Part shown: positions 32,694-46,470 of the stretch, in pieces
Layout of the letters: each line of letters starts with the position of its first letter
How positions within the stretch are numbered: the stretch's first letter is position 1
From: Hofstenia miamia
Taxonomy: Eukaryota; Xenacoelomorpha; Acoela
DNA: 64,000 nt
Assembly: GCA_004352715.1 (NCBI GenBank)
Contig: SCFE01000120.1
Location: 826,613 to 890,612, forward strand
Direction of reading: 5' to 3'
The notes under the pieces: model-generated
The model's input: the letters and a program-made list of their open reading frames with translations, nothing else
What the model was told of the DNA's origin: nothing
Databases searched by the model: none
Program-made: the position numbers and the translations under genes

Positions 32694-33860
32694 ATATACA
32701 CGATTTAACTGAAAACAAAAGCAAAAATAGCAATCAGTTCAAAATGGAAGTGTATTGGGCTTTTCTGCATAAAAGAAGCACACATAGTTAATTCGGAAAA
32801 TATTTTTCATGAGGCATTTCCATTACTTATTTATAGTACTAAATAAACATTTCTTAAAACCTGTAAATTCACCAACAGAACTTCCATCGTGAGAAATGGT
32901 CACCAGATTATCTGCAATTAAAAATTTGTTCTGAGAAATATCACCTAAACAAATGCCGTAAGAGTTTTCCTATAATACTTTGCTACTTACAAATATTACT
33001 ATATGAAAAAAGGATTTACCATATTCGCATTTTGGGATTTCAATATGATTTATTAATAACTAAAATCAAAATTCGTGTTGGCAAATTTTTGAGAGTTAAC
33101 AACATTCTCTGTGAAGTCGTAAAATAACGCAATGATTTATGTTAAGCAACGGCGTGATATTGCACTTTACCACTAAATTCTAATAATGAATTACAGATGT
33201 TGGCAACCGGATGACTATTAAATGATAACTGAAAATGCATACTTTGAGCATAATTTAAAGAATATTTAATTTAAAAAATTGTAGCCTTTTATCAATTGCC
33301 AACAATATATTTACTACAAATCAAGAAAAATTGAGGAAGTTAAGTAGTTTATGAACTTATGCAATTATCCAAAGAATATTAATCAACAACTAAGAGAACT
33401 TGTTTTAACGTATAGCGTATCATCAAAAATTGAAATTAAAACAATCAATTTAATAATATCATTATAAGAAGAAAAACATCAAAACAACAAACAATGAATT
33501 ACACTAAAGTAATGCAAAGTAATAAGCAACCTACAAATTTGTGGAAAGAATCATTTTTAAAGAGAAGATATTAATTAAAACAATATATTGTCCAACAACT
33601 GAATACATTTAATTATAGAATTTGCAAAGAATATCTCAAACTAAAACCTTCGATAAAGGGAAAAATGCCTATTCTACGTTAATGAAAAACTGATTTGCAA
33701 TTCAAAATTTTTGCAATATTTTATATCTTATAACTAATGCAAAGAAAATTTTGTGGGTGAAACATCAAATTTGAAAAAGAGAATACCCATTCACATTCAA
33801 AAATCTAGGGGAGGCACAAGACTCATGAAGGTGGGCAGGTTTTTTTCTAACACAACAGTA
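32688..33860. other. AT-rich intergenic sequence
   Basis: No gene, repeat family or RNA recognised. Confidence 0.4.
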
Positions 33861-33886
33861 ATATATATATATATATATATATATAA
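33861..33886. repeat. (AT)n microsatellite
   Basis: About 13 AT units. Confidence 0.9.
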
Positions 33887-34035
33887 ATTAGGGAAATTTC
33901 TCTTGTGTGAGTTGATGTGAAGTTGGAACAGTTTGAACCGTTAAATATAGCATGCATTGTCTATGCTCTATGTTTGCTTAACAAATAATAGTTGATGGAC
34001 GATGAACAACATTGGAAATAATTTTACTTAACAAG

Positions 34036-34055
34036 TATATATATATATATATATA
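34036..34055. repeat. (TA)n microsatellite
   Basis: About 10 TA units, followed 14 bp later by a shorter run. Confidence 0.9.
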
Positions 34056-34314
34056 AGTGACAAGTATATATATACTAATACCATATAAGCTGAATTTCCC
34101 ACATAAATTCCTGAATTTTTGTAGGACGTAGTCTTTTAGTAGTCACTACCTTCATGCAAAATATTTAAGGGATCGATAAATTTTTTAGCGAGTAATAGCC
34201 AAAAATTAAACTTTCGGACAAAAACCCAAAATCCCTATGTATGGAAAATTTTCCTCGCCGCCCTCTATGTAGCACTTTTTTGCAAAAACCATACTACGGA
34301 GATGGAGGTATTAG

Positions 34315-34514
34315 TATATATATATATATATATATATNNNNNNNNNNNNNNNNNNNNNNNNNNNNNNNNNNNNNNNNNNNNNNNNNNNNNNNNNNNNNNN
34401 NNNNNNNNNNNNNNNNNNNNNNNNNNNNNNNNNNNNNNNNNNNNNNNNNNNNNNNNNNNNNNNNNNNNNNNNNNNNNNNNNNNNNNNNNNNNNNNNNNNN
34501 TATATATATATATA
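34315..34514. repeat. (TA)n microsatellite spanning a 163-N gap
   Basis: TA runs on both sides (34315-34337 and 34501-34514) of N 34338-34500 show that the gap is simply an unresolved TA repeat. Confidence 0.9.
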
Positions 34515-37500
34515 CGGGCGCTAAGTACTAACGGTTTTTTACTAAACTCCCGCATGCAGTTCGGTTGGTTAACGTCAAGTAAAAAAAAACTCGAGTTGAG
34601 TTTACATGTTTAGGGTTCATTTAATAGCTACACAACAAATTTGGGCTCAAGGGAAGCAATTCTCAAAAAATAAATAAAAAATGAAAAATATTGTTGAAAT
34701 AATGGAATGGGATTTATTGCCAACAATTATGAATGTGTTTTGGAACTAATTCTTACATTTTCAAAAAATTTGGATGTTTTTCAATATCTGATATTATTTT
34801 CAGGACAATATTGGCAGTTCTTCCTAGTGAAAATTCTAGTAAAAAATTCCGATTTCAGCCGGAATATGTCATGCGTATCTTAACATATGAGTCAAAGAAG
34901 AAAAGAATGAAATGATAGCGAGAGAGAGAGAGAACTTTGACAAGTTTTCTTCGGAATCTTGTACATGTATATCTGAACACTTATACGTTGAGATCTACTC
35001 CTATCAGAGTCTATTGTAGTGTAATATGCTTAAAAGTCTAAGTGCATCACTACAGTACTTTAAATATACTACGTTTTAAGAGCCATAAACAAAACATTTT
35101 TTGAACCCCCTATATACCCTGCTAGTAAAAAATCACGCATCATTTGCATGAAATTGTTTGTTCGTTTTTATTGGCTAATCGTGTCAATACATTATGTTCT
35201 CGACAATGTTGGGGACCTGTTTGAGCATCTTATGTAACTTTTTTATAAACGTTGTCATGTTGTTGTGTTTGCAATAAATTTGTTCTAATACTGCGGCTTT
35301 TTTATTCATGGCATCACAATTTAAAATTGACTAGCACGGTATATTAAGGTAAAATACATAATTCATGCGTGCCAGCAATTGTTTTTATTTAGAAATAAAA
35401 AATATCAATTTCATCATCGCTAGAGGTTAAAAAACTTTAGTATTACATGGATTGGCAGAGCATTTCCCCATTTGGATTCAATATATAGTTGAGGAAACAC
35501 TTAAAAATATTTATATGTGAAAGGCCTTATAAAATAAATAAATATAATTCCAACACAAAATACAAAAGAAGTCGAGTGTTTGCATGTATATTAACAAATT
35601 TGTTGATGATCGTATCTACATCCATAGCCTGTCTTTATACACTGATAGTGCCAGCAAGTCTGAAAGCCGCTTGTTATTCATTGCATTTCGCAGGAAATTT
35701 TATATTTGTTTCATTACACTGAATGATCTTTCATATTCAGAGGAGGTAACTATGGCAATGTTTGAGCAATTTTAATTAATTCATAGAACTTCTTTCGCGA
35801 ATATGGTTTGGTTTTATCATGCAACTATGTTTCCTGTTGACCGTAGACATTAATATACTAATATTCATGTTCCACAGCTTTTGCCTAGCATTGATGACCC
35901 CCTTGCAATAGCAGGCTCATAAATACGTTCGCATGACATGCATAAACTTGTTTGGTTTACTGATACTAAGTGCTTCAGCCTCTAAAATAGTATAAAATTA
36001 TACCTACACACAAATTTCTTATATGATTGCGATAGAGTGAACTGCTAATAACAAAGTGTTGTAATTATAGTGATGCTTGGCGGTAAATAAAAGCAATTCG
36101 TGGTTAAATATTTTAGGCAATTATCTCAAACCATAACATTAACTTTCTGCGATTCCTTTCGTCCTTAAATACTCAAAGGTGGGCAAGAAAATCACTATAT
36201 ACGGATACAATATTGATTCTTATTTTAATGCGAGTCACATGACTGTTGTTAAAATAAAATTTCGTATTCAATGGCGGCAAACCTAAAACGTTCAGTAACT
36301 AGACTTTAACTAAGATTAGGGTAAAAGAGTTAATTCAGAACAAATATGACTCTTCAAGGTGAAATTATGGGGGGGGGCATACGCGGGAGGCCATTCAAAA
36401 TTCATAGATGACAAATTAATAATCCAGAACATCCATCTTATATACATGCCGATAAACATATAGTGCAATGTACATTTTCAAAAAACGAAGGCTTACTGTA
36501 CAGTTACATAAATTAAATATGCAAATAATTTATTCGAAAAAATTAAAGGTAAAATATTTCATTGATTTCATGGAGACAAAATTGAATCATTACAATAATT
36601 GTAAAATTTCATTATTTGGATGGGGAAACTGCATTAATTAACGTCTGTCAGTCATTGCGAAACGCGTTTGCTGCAATTTAGATTTTTGATAAAAAAGCTT
36701 TCTAAAGTAGTTCATTATACATATATATGTATATATGTAACAGATTTTATGCATGAAATTAACAAAAGTACTGGTAATTTATTTAAATGTTGAAAGGGGG
36801 GCTGTGCGGAAAAGTATTTTTGTGCCCGTACCCGCCAGTGAAAAGTTCATGTGAAGCAATATCCGTCAAAAATTGTAACCGTATCAGCCCGAATACTCGC
36901 ACGTTCAATTAATAAAAACTACTCAAAGGAAAAAATGTATTTGACACGTATGAACAGTAAGTTTATGAGGTTGTCACCCAACAGCCAACTTTGTTTGTGA
37001 TTTTGTTTATAGCAATTCAAAGAATAGTCCCTAGGAGTGGCGGATCCCTCACTCACAAACTAAATTTTGGTAAAATATATAATTGTATTTCATCTTAAAT
37101 TTTCAACACATATTCACAATATTCTTAATACATTTACATGAATTTACAAAAATGTTACAATTTTTTAGGAATTTCTGAAATTGTATGAGCTGCTAAAAAC
37201 AACGTTGTGGTTCAATTTTGGGTCCCCAAAATTTCCGAAGGTTAAATAGTTATTCAGTTAAATTAATCTTTCTCCTTTTATTTAGTTCCGAAACATACAA
37301 AAATGAAACTTGTTTTTTACATGAACATTGAATAATCGTTCCATTCACAAAATACTGCTTTTTAAAAATCACGAGGTTCAAACGTATTTCTATGATTCTG
37401 TGCTGCATAATAAATGCGCGTTCACTTCAAAAATATTTTAGCAACATTAAAAAACAATAAAAAAATTCTATATTTTTGGATGAAATGATTCTTATAATAT

Positions 37501-37839
37501 AGCAGCATGATAGTGCCAAAAGAACGCAGCAGGTGATAAAAAAGAATAAATTATTCCACCTAACAAGTACAACTTAACGGTATTCCAACGGACTAATACT
37601 GAATTTTCAGAGAGCGCTCTGACTTATAATTACATGGCCATAGCGCGCCACTCCTGGCTGTTTGTAGCATGCGCGACCGTGCTGAGATAATTTAGCATTG
37701 CGGGCATAACTTCGGAGTGATAATTCTCCGCTCTGAAAAACAGCATGATCGGACATTGTAGTAAACTTGTGAATGAATTTCAACCAATTATATGGTAGGA
37801 TGAAATTTGGATCGCTCTTGAGTCTTTTTCTGATCATAA
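34515..37839. other. Intergenic, no gene supported
   Basis: AT-rich sequence with a short (AG)n run at 34919-34933 and a short TA-rich palindromic run at 36718-36738. Small frames (34733-34915, 35489-35775, 37607-37837) show no domain. Confidence 0.4.
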
Positions 37840-38490
37840 GTTAAAATTTAATGTGAGTAAAACCCAGTTTATAATATTTACTCTAGTGAAAAATAATGCT
37901 TCATTTTGATAATAAAACAATACAGCAAAATAAATTAGTTAAATATTTAGGAGTAGAAATGGATGACGATCTAACTTTCAATAATTTTTTCTCAAATAAG
38001 CTTAAATAATGGTCACTGGTGTTAAATTTCTACATTAAACGAGTACTGTGGGTAAATTATTTTATAAGTAATTACTAAATTTCAAGATTTATCCGCAAAC
38101 CAACATGCTAAGTTGAATACTACATACAATTGGGCGTTGCGAACTTTAAACTACATTCCCAAACATACATTTATAACAAACATAAAGAATAACTCCAATT
38201 TATTCAATTGATTAACAAACACTATGCATTATGTATAAATTCACGCATAACCAAGAGGCCTTAACTTTTTTCAAAGAGCATAAAAATATTAATGAGCGAA
38301 TCCAAAAATGAGTAGCTTTTCCGCAAAACAGTCATTCTCTTTTCATGCTACAAATAAATGGAATAAACTCCCTGACAATTAAACAAACTCAAAAATATAC
38401 TAAATACAACGAGCTTTCCAAAGTATTTACTGATTATCTAAATCCTGATCAAATTTGCCATCATTTATTGGTAATGTAGTGGTACTAACT
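37840..38490 (+). pseudogene. LINE ORF2 C-terminal relic
   Basis: The plus strand has LKFNVSKTQFIIFTLVKNN (37845-37900), NKLVKYLGVEMDDDLTFNNF (37930-37990), a segment near 38345-38400 readable as ATNKWNKLPDN and TNSKIY, and a short tail. VSKTQFIIF...KYLGVxxDxxLTF...WNKLP is the RT thumb and C-terminal pattern of jockey/CR1-type LINEs. Many stops. Confidence 0.65.
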
Positions 38491-38866
38491 TATATGATTC
38501 ATGCATCCATGGTATACATTTGTATTCTGATTATAAAATCAAATTTGTAGAAGTACATATATGTTTTTGCAATAAATTTGTTTTGATCCTTTTGTTCGGG
38601 ATGTAGTTTTTAGATGAAAATTGTCAGGTACGCAAAAAGGCTTTGCCCTTCCCACTAATATTAGTAATTATACTGCAATTCTTAGAGCTTGTGTTTTTTA
38701 GGTGTTCTATGTTATATCAGTCTTCTTCTGTGTGTCTTGATTCATTTATTGTCGCTATGAATGGTTTTCATTGAGTAACAACAACGACATGGCTCTGAAG
38801 TAAAATACTGTAAGAAGCAAAATACGGAAAAGTAATTGGATAGAAAACCATAGATCAACATTTAGA

Positions 38867-39351
38867 CGAAATGAGCGCGGTACAAGTAAAATTGTTTCCA
38901 CCGTAGAGAAAAAAGTTCACCGCTAACCACCGCAATGTGCGTCTTTTTACCACAAATAACCGCAATAAATTAAATTTTAGCGCGGTTTACCGCCACAATA
39001 TCGATGTTTATCCTCGTAAGAAAAGATGGATATTTCTAAATTGTATTTTTATGTCTATGGATCACATCGTAGAAAACCTTAAGAACAATTTCTTAAGTAT
39101 TTTGTCAATTTTATTGGAGTAGTATCCAATTTTTCATGAAATATGCAAAAATTACTATTACTATTTTGTATGTGAAATCTATTAATTTTACTTCAGAAAC
39201 AGTTTTTTGAAAAATACTTAGAGATTTTAAATCTTAAAACAAAATACGCTATCTGTAGAACATTTATGCCACCGCAAGTTGCTTTAATTCTACCACTAAC
39301 AACTGCAATGGTGTAAATCGCTACCGCTGTACACCGCGCCGCACTCATCTC
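38867..39351. mobile_element. Possible MITE with GCGG-rich inverted ends
   Basis: Left end has ATGAGCGCGGTAC; complement of the right end has GATGAGTGCGGCGCGGTG. ACCGC/GCGGT motifs recur inside both ends (38900-38990 and 39270-39345). No clean target duplication found, so the borders are approximate. Confidence 0.4.
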
Positions 39352-40264
39352 TAACTAAAATATAATAAAAACAATGAAGTAAAAATTATTTTGTACCCAA
39401 TTATATTTTTAAATAAATCATTTATAAGTCATTTATAGTATCAGAAAATAAATTCGCTACGTTGTATGCGGAAGAAAATTTATATTACAATTAAGCAGCT
39501 AAACCAGCATAAACCCCCTTCCATAAAATATCAACAAGATAGGTTTCGTACGAAAGTGCAAAAAAAATATTACTTGTCATATCTAAAAATTCTAATGCTT
39601 CTTGGGATGCTCGGGGTAACTCAACTTCTTCATTCACAGCGGTTAAGTTCTCATTTTCATTTTGGTTTGTTACGCCACTCCAAGATCTCTGTGACGGTCT
39701 AAACTACAATAAACTAAAGCAAATAACCTTAAAGAATTTGCTAAAATAAAAAATCCCACAAAATATATCATTTATAAATGAAAAATGATAATTCTTGAAT
39801 TAAGAATCATCCAGCAATCTTATGCTGATATTAAAGAAGAAATATTCCTTAAAAACTTTAAACATTTAAAGTATAAGTGCAGTGTTGTGATAGTGACACC
39901 GATTTAACACAGTTGTTACAAATTGATAAAGGAAAGTGATGATGAAAACAATTTCCATAAAATGACGGATAACAATTTATATACAATTTGGAATTATATA
40001 TATCATCTGAAAGACGATATTAATCAGTGATCGACAGCTAAACACGATGTCCATATTCAGTGTATGTGTTGTATTAAGGTTTAGTAGCGTCTGGTAAATT
40101 GGATCAGCATTATTGCATATTTAAATATGAATCATTTGTTTTGTACCATGAAAAATCAATGAAGAAAATAGATTTGTGATATAAATAAGCATACTACATA
40201 CAATAATTTTATTATCTAAAATCAGGATTATTCATTATTTAATCCCAGAATAATACCGAAGCTT
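39352..40264. other. AT-rich intergenic sequence
   Basis: No gene supported. Confidence 0.4.
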
Positions 40265-40272
40265 GTTCTAAT

Positions 40273-40534
40273 CAGTGTTAAAACGTGCGCATTTTTACTG
40301 AATTTTTCGTACCCATTTCCTGCTCGTCCCCACATTAAAATACGCATCAAATATATTTGTTATTTTGCTAAACTATTTGTCACCAAAAAAATTTCATTCA
40401 TACAGATTTAATCTAGGATGCCTTTTATATTCGACAAAAAATTATAGATTTTCGTGTCGTACCGAACTCGTGCTTGAATTTTTTGCCTAACTGTCTTTTC
40501 GTGCTGTTCTCGTGCCGACACGGTTCCAACACTG
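40273..40534. mobile_element. Non-autonomous hAT element (MITE 4)
   Basis: 262 bp. Left end CAGTGTTAAAACGTGCGCA, complement of right end CAGTGTTGGAACCGTGTCGG. The flanking 8-mers GTTCTAAT (40265-40272) and GTTATAAT (40535-40542) match at 7 of 8 positions, fitting a hAT duplication with one later mutation. Confidence 0.78.
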
Positions 40535-40959
40535 GTTATAATTCCTTGCAAATTTCCTTTTTGAATCATAATTTGAAAGAATATCAATGGGTAAGTTTGT
40601 CGAGGGATAGGGTTTAAAAGAAAATTAATTTTTCTCAATATCGCATCTAAGAAATAAATTTCATTGAATTGCTTTCACAAAAACCAACTAAGAGTGACAA
40701 CATTAGACAATAATTGGCATACTTCTGCATATAAATGGAATCATAGGCATTACTTTGAATGCTTAACAACAAAATTAAATAGACTAATTGTTTTCCTAAT
40801 TTATACATGTTAAAATTAGGCTACAAGTTGTAATATAAAAACGCACATATGAGTAAATTTAAAATACTATATTGCTACAGATTTGCTCAAAGGTTGAAAG
40901 TTCTTCAATTGAAACAAATGCCTTGTTTCAACTACTTACTGGCAACGAGTCTAAAACCA

Positions 40960-41420
40960 TATTAATGGAATGGCACGTTTCATTTCTTGGAATTTATTCA
41001 TAAACAATCTAACCTCAGGAAAAATATTTTTTACAAAAGTGGTTGCTTCAATGCTAGATTTATCAGAAATATACTTTCTGCACCATTCATTTAATAATTA
41101 TCAAGACTTTAAACTAAATCCTGTAGTCGAAAACTTGCTAATTATAAAAGTGTTTGCTTCATATCTTGATCCGAAAAAATATGGCCATACATTCAGGAAA
41201 AAATTTGTTACACCAAAAAAATTGGTTTGTTAACTACTTCATTTCATATATGTGCAGACATGCGGCTATACGAAATGACAAATCACCTCTTTAAAACATG
41301 AGAAATTAGGACAAAACATTGTCACTAAGTATGCCATTTGAAGTTACCATTGCTGAAGCCACCACAACTTTTAGTGTGTTGAAAATAATTTGTTGATGGT
41401 TAAATATATTAATTGAACTA
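40960..41420 (+). pseudogene. Possible hAT transposase relic
   Basis: On the plus strand 41328-41390 reads LSMPFEVTIAEATTTFSVLK, resembling the hAT C-terminal LPxxxxxAERxFSxLK tract, followed by a stop and later NVRRLFMWKSLTRIARLDF. The rest is too decayed to place. Confidence 0.35.
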
Positions 41421-41559
41421 TACATATTTAATGTAAGGCGGCTGTTCATGTGGAAAAGTTTGACGCGCATTGCGCGACTAGATTTTCTCAAAGGTTGCTT
41501 GCATGACTTCATTGACGGAATAATGTTCTTAATCAAAGTGAAATCAGACATAACACAGC

Positions 41560-42260
41560 ATGTATAGTGTATTTTTAACTAAGTATAAATTTAAAATAAG
41601 CGCGACGCATTACGACAGTGGAACAGCACAAATACGTTCCTGTGAAGCAACAGCCTCAACAGTATTAAATCAAATTGCAGTGAATAAATTTTGCAATTTC
41701 TATTTAATAGATGTTCCAATATGTAAATTCTACAGAGTCGGAAAATGTAAACATGGAAGAACGGGTAAAGACGGCAAGTTTAGCCATCCACAAATGTGTA
41801 AAAAGCTTATCACGCATGGCAAAGATGTAAAACTAGGTTGTAGATTAGGAAATACCTGTACAAACTTCCACCCAAAAATGTGTCAAGGATCATTGAAATA
41901 TGGTGAATGCAATAGACTAAATTGCACTCTGAGAGATACTAGGGGAACAAAGCGAACAACTGACAAAAATGAAAATGCATCAGGCCGAAAAACTAAAAAC
42001 ATAAAAATGATGAAAACAATAAGGATGTTGATTTTTTATGATTGCTTCAACAAATGAGACAGGAAATTCGGCAAGCAGTACAAGAGAAACTCGAAGCAGT
42101 GCAAAAGTCATATCATCATCATCAACAAACTGTATATTCACCAACTACCAGATTCCCGCCTCACATCAACAAGTGATGGCGGGAAGTCACACAGGAGTAG
42201 GAATACAAATGCCATTCCACCCACGGACAAACCAAATGCCGCTAGTTCCAAACGTTTAAG
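41560..42260 (+). pseudogene. CCCH-zinc-finger ORF1/gag-like fragment
   Basis: The plus-strand frame 41560-42057 has 165 residues with repeated Cys/His clusters: VPICKFYRVGKCKHGRTGKD, KFSHPQMCKKLITHGKD, GCRLGNTCTNFHPKMCQGSL, KYGECNRLNCTLRDTRGTKR. After a stop or frameshift, LLQQMRQEIRQAVQEKLEAV (42035-42100) continues in another frame as a helix. Arrays of CCCH-like fingers with FHPKMC are known in ORF1-like proteins of some invertebrate LINEs; a host CCCH protein is less likely given the surrounding relics. The start at 41560 is arbitrary. Confidence 0.55.
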
Positions 42261-42419
42261 TAACTTTACAATCTTCAACAAACCTCGTACAGTTCCCGAA
42301 AAAGTAACATTTTTATCAACTTACCTTAATGATGGTAATCACATCGTTTTATTCCAAAGAAACAATTTTATCTCAAAGTTTCAAACGCTGAGCAATAAGA
42401 AGACGGCAAAACTATGCAG

Positions 42420-42645
42420 AAGTATTTCTCGGAAAAAAACGTCAAGAAGTTACCGGGAATTCTTTTTATCAAAGTTTGGAATGGGTTCCATCAACATCCA
42501 AAATATGTGAAAGACTGTTCAGCCGCGTTAAGTTGACACATTGATACCAGAGGAAGAATATGGCTCCAATGCATCTGGAGGGTTGTCTTTTTCTGTTCGT
42601 GAATAAAGACTTTTGGGATGCTGGCACGCTTGATGAACTTTTGTA
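42420..42645 (+). pseudogene. hAT transposase C-terminal relic
   Basis: The plus strand reads RQEVTGNSFYQSLEWVPSTS, KICERLFSRVKLTH, a stop, then MAPMHLEGCLFLFVNKDFWD and TLDELL with a stop at 42645. P(S/T)TSxxCERLFSxxK ... R..MxPxxxExxLFLxxNxxxWD is the hAT dimerisation region. One internal stop is visible. Confidence 0.8.
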
Positions 42646-42839
42646 ATTTTTAAATTTACACTGTGAACATTTCATTCACCAATAAACTTTTGTTCAAATT
42701 TATTTTTTTCTAAAAAGCAATAATGGCCATTATTTCTTTTAGGAAAGAAATGAAATGATTTATTTTTATGGTGACATAATATGGCTCTTATTTTTACGGA
42801 GCCGCTGAACTGGAGCTAATTCAAAAGACCTTTTTGAAT

Positions 42840-43039
42840 AAAATAAATTAAACAAAGAAAGTTTACTGGGATCTACTGAAGTACCACAACACGTACTCTT
42901 TGGAAAGGAGGAGAGAAAGATATATAATTGTATATATCTGGAAAATCCTAGAAGACCTAGTTCCAAATATCACAGTGAAAAAAGTGAGAGGAGTATGGAA
43001 TACTCGTAGAGGCAAGGAGTGTCTTCTTCCACCATGTAA
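42840..43039 (+). pseudogene. LINE C-terminal region, left part (split by a gypsy element)
   Basis: The plus strand is open: YWDLLKYHNTYSLERRRERY, IIVYIWKILEDLVPNITVKK and VRGVWNTRRGKECLLPPC. SLxRRRERYxIxYxWKILExLVPN is the C-terminal signature of a LINE group common in invertebrates. It stops at the LTR and resumes in frame sense at 46577. Confidence 0.75.
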
Positions 43040-43141
43040 TGATAATGTGTACTTAACTCATTCTTATTTGTGATTTGTTTTTAGACTTGTTTGAATAAAG
43101 CTGGAGTAGCAGTAACCTTGTTCTATCTCCTCTCTCACACA
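43040..43141 (+). repeat. 5' LTR of the gypsy element
   Basis: 102 bp from TGATAATG to CACACA. It matches the 3' LTR except for a 4-bp indel and a few substitutions. It holds GAATAAAGC, a possible polyadenylation signal. Confidence 0.85.
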
Positions 43142-46100
43142 AGCCTAATCATAAAATTCAGGCCGCCTGATCTGCCTACAAACCCCACAACAGTGGAAAT
43201 GGTGGAAAACATGCTTCGTAGATGGCTTATCTATCAACGAAATAAAACAAGCTAACTTATCTTCGTTCCCATGCTGGATCTGATTTATTTGCAAATCCCC
43301 AACCCGCAACATCTTTTGACAATGCATTAACTGTTCTTGACTCTCAATTTCTGAAACCAACCCAAGCTATACTCGCACGACATCAAGATGGACTCGTTTT
43401 TGGGTTACAATCTGATATCATTCGATTGAGATTACTTGAGTTAGGCGATAAAGAAGCTAACCTAGACAAGTGCATCAGTCTTGCAAATGCAATAGAAATG
43501 TCTGCCGTTCAACTATTGCAGCAGTAAAGGAAGAGTCCGATGAAGAGGAAGAACAGTTTGTTGCTGTCCTCTGTGCGTCGCACAAAAGACAATTAAAAGC
43601 AATTAATCAAGTTGTAAGAATTGGCGAAAAGGAGAGAGAAGTTCATGCACTTATTGACTCTGGTTCAACTGATTCGTATATAACAAAGATTTGTGAAAAC
43701 TTCAGTTTGAAAATTTGCAGTGAACCATCCAAATCGAGGCTTGTCAACGGAGATAGTTTGGACATTATAGGCTACACAGAGAGTCTTCTATTGTTAAAAG
43801 GAAGATTTTATACAGTACGATTCTCTGTCGTAAAATCACTCATTTCAGACGTTTTGATAGGCTTAGACATTTTGCAACAAAATCAAAGTGTTAAATTCAA
43901 TTTTCAAGGTGTTCAAGAACCATTAGAGATCACTGCATCTATTGCAAACAAAGTTCAAAGAAGATTTCCTGTGATGAAAATTAACCCACCATTGATTTTT
44001 AATGAAGAAGTTTATCAAGTGGAACCGGTAGCAACAAAAAGCCGATGGTCGTCAAAGAATGATCAAATGTTTATTAAATCTGAAATTCAACGATTGTTGG
44101 AAGAAGGGATAATCGAATCTTCCACATCGTGCTGACGATCTCGAGCATTCGTCATTCGCAAACCTAAAGAACGCATGGTCATTGATTATTCAGAAACTGT
44201 TAACCGGTTTACAAAGCTGGATGCTTAATCTTTTCCTGATATGGAAGCAATGCTTAGCAAAGTCTCACAGTATCGATTTTTTGCAAAAATTGATCTGAAG
44301 TCGGCGTACCATCAAGTGTCACTGTCCGATTGAGACTAAACTTTAACAGCATTTGAAGTGAATGGAAAATTATACCAGTTCACACTCATCTTCCATTTGG
44401 ATTAATGAACGCTGTTCCTGTTTTCCAAAGAGTTATGGACGAGTTTGTTGAAAGAAACGATTTAAACGACGTGTTCCCTTACTTAGATGATTTTAGTGTA
44501 AATAGTATGACATCTCAAGAATACGAATCGAATTTGCAAGCCTTCCTGTCAGCAGCAAACAAGGAATCATTAACCCTAAACGCGGACAAGTGCTCATTCG
44601 GACTCACCAAAATATCAATGCTCGGGCACATAATATCTTCGGGAGCAAAACGACCTGACCCACAAAGATTCACAACCCTAGAGAATTTTCCTCTCCCTGA
44701 TGACAAAAAGAAACTGCGCCAGTTAATAGGGTTTTTTGCTTACTATGCGAGATGGATTAGAAACTATTCTGATAAGATAAAGCCGTTATTGGAATGCTTA
44801 CAGCAACCTTCCTTTCCCATTAACAACGCCGCTGCTACTTCTATTAAAGCTCTCAAAGAAGAAATTCGCTCAGCTTGCTTATCAACGCCTAGACCAGAAA
44901 ATGGGAAGCTCACTCTCGAAACAGACGCATCTGCATATGCTGTTGGATCATTCTGAGAAAGTTTATCCTTCTGTTGAGAAAGAAGCTTTGGCTATCGTGG
45001 AATCATTCAGAAAATTTGATGGAATTTTCCTGTTACCGTCAAAACTGACATGAAGAGTGTAGGGTTTATTTTTCCAATAATAAATCAAAGATCAAAAATG
45101 AGAAACTTCTGTGATGGCACTTGGAACTTGCTGATTATAGATAGGACATTATTTACAAATCTGGGACTGAAAATATTGGCGCTGATGCAGTCACGAATAG
45201 CAGCAGTTGGAGCAAGTCATAATAAGCAACTTTATGACATTCACTGTGAATTAGCTCACCCAGTAGTTTCAAGAGTGTGGCATTATATTCACGTTCAGAA
45301 TTTGCCATTCTCGCTGCAAGACGTGAAGAATGTAGTCACAGGTTGTGAAACCTGTTGCAAACTATAACCCAGGTTTGTTAAATCAGAGCCTAGCAAATTA
45401 ATAAAATCATCCAAACCCTTCAAAAGATTATCAATAGATTTTATTGGACCCAAGACACCAGCCATTGGAATGGGCAACACGATGCTTTTTACTATTATCA
45501 ACGAGTATAGCAGATTTCTATTCATTTACCCTATTAAAGAAGTGACAACAACTGCAATAGTATCTTCTCTGAAAGACCTATTCTCCATTTTCGGTCGTCC
45601 GGCATTGATCCACAGTGATCGCGGAAGTCAATTCCAATCCAAAGAATTCAAGCAATTTTGTATCGAAAATGGAATATCGCAATCAAAACCAACACCTTAC
45701 CATCCAAACGGAAACGGGAAGAATGAATGATATAACGGCGTAATATGGAAAGCCATAGTGTTTGTTAGGCGAAAGAAAATTATCACCTGATCACTGGGAA
45801 GAAGTATTGCCAGAAGTTTATTTTCTATCAGAACCTTACTGCGTACAGCAACCAATGATACACCCCATTGCAGGTTACTATGTTATGAAAGAAGAAATTA
45901 CATTGGTCGTGAATTATCTTCATGTTCTGCTGAGAAATTTTATTAGAAACAAAAGAGACGACCTTGTCAAGCAAGTAAAAATACTAGAAATTGTGGGCCA
46001 TAAGATCATTTGTGTTGAGTATCCTAATGGCCGCCAGAGTACCATTTCTATAAACGACATTGCTCCAAAAGGAACTGAACATAAGCAAGAAGTTTTCATA

Positions 46101-46470
46101 CATATCCCTAAAGAAGACCCTAGAGTCTACGATTTGCAACATTACCAACCTATGGATGTACCGCGCAAACATGTTATTAGTGCTCACCAAGAAGTTTCTC
46201 TAACAAAGAAAATGAAACGTTTACTCAATCGGATGTTACCAATAATCCACCAACATCTCCATCTGAATGTGGAAATAGTATTAGTGATTCCACTAATCAG
46301 AACGAAGAAGTTGTTTCAAACAAAAAAGCCTTTCATTGCAAAACCTTGAATGACCTCCAACATGAAGATGAAACTGTCCGTCCTGAAGTTCGGCGATCTA
46401 CCAGGACCAGAAAACACCCGGTTCGCTTTGCCGACCATACAGCAGACTTTTAAACAAGGGGAAAGTTTAA

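Noticed and set aside
36718-36738. TA-rich palindrome
   Set aside because: Simple ACATATATATGTATATATGT sequence, expected by chance in AT-rich DNA.
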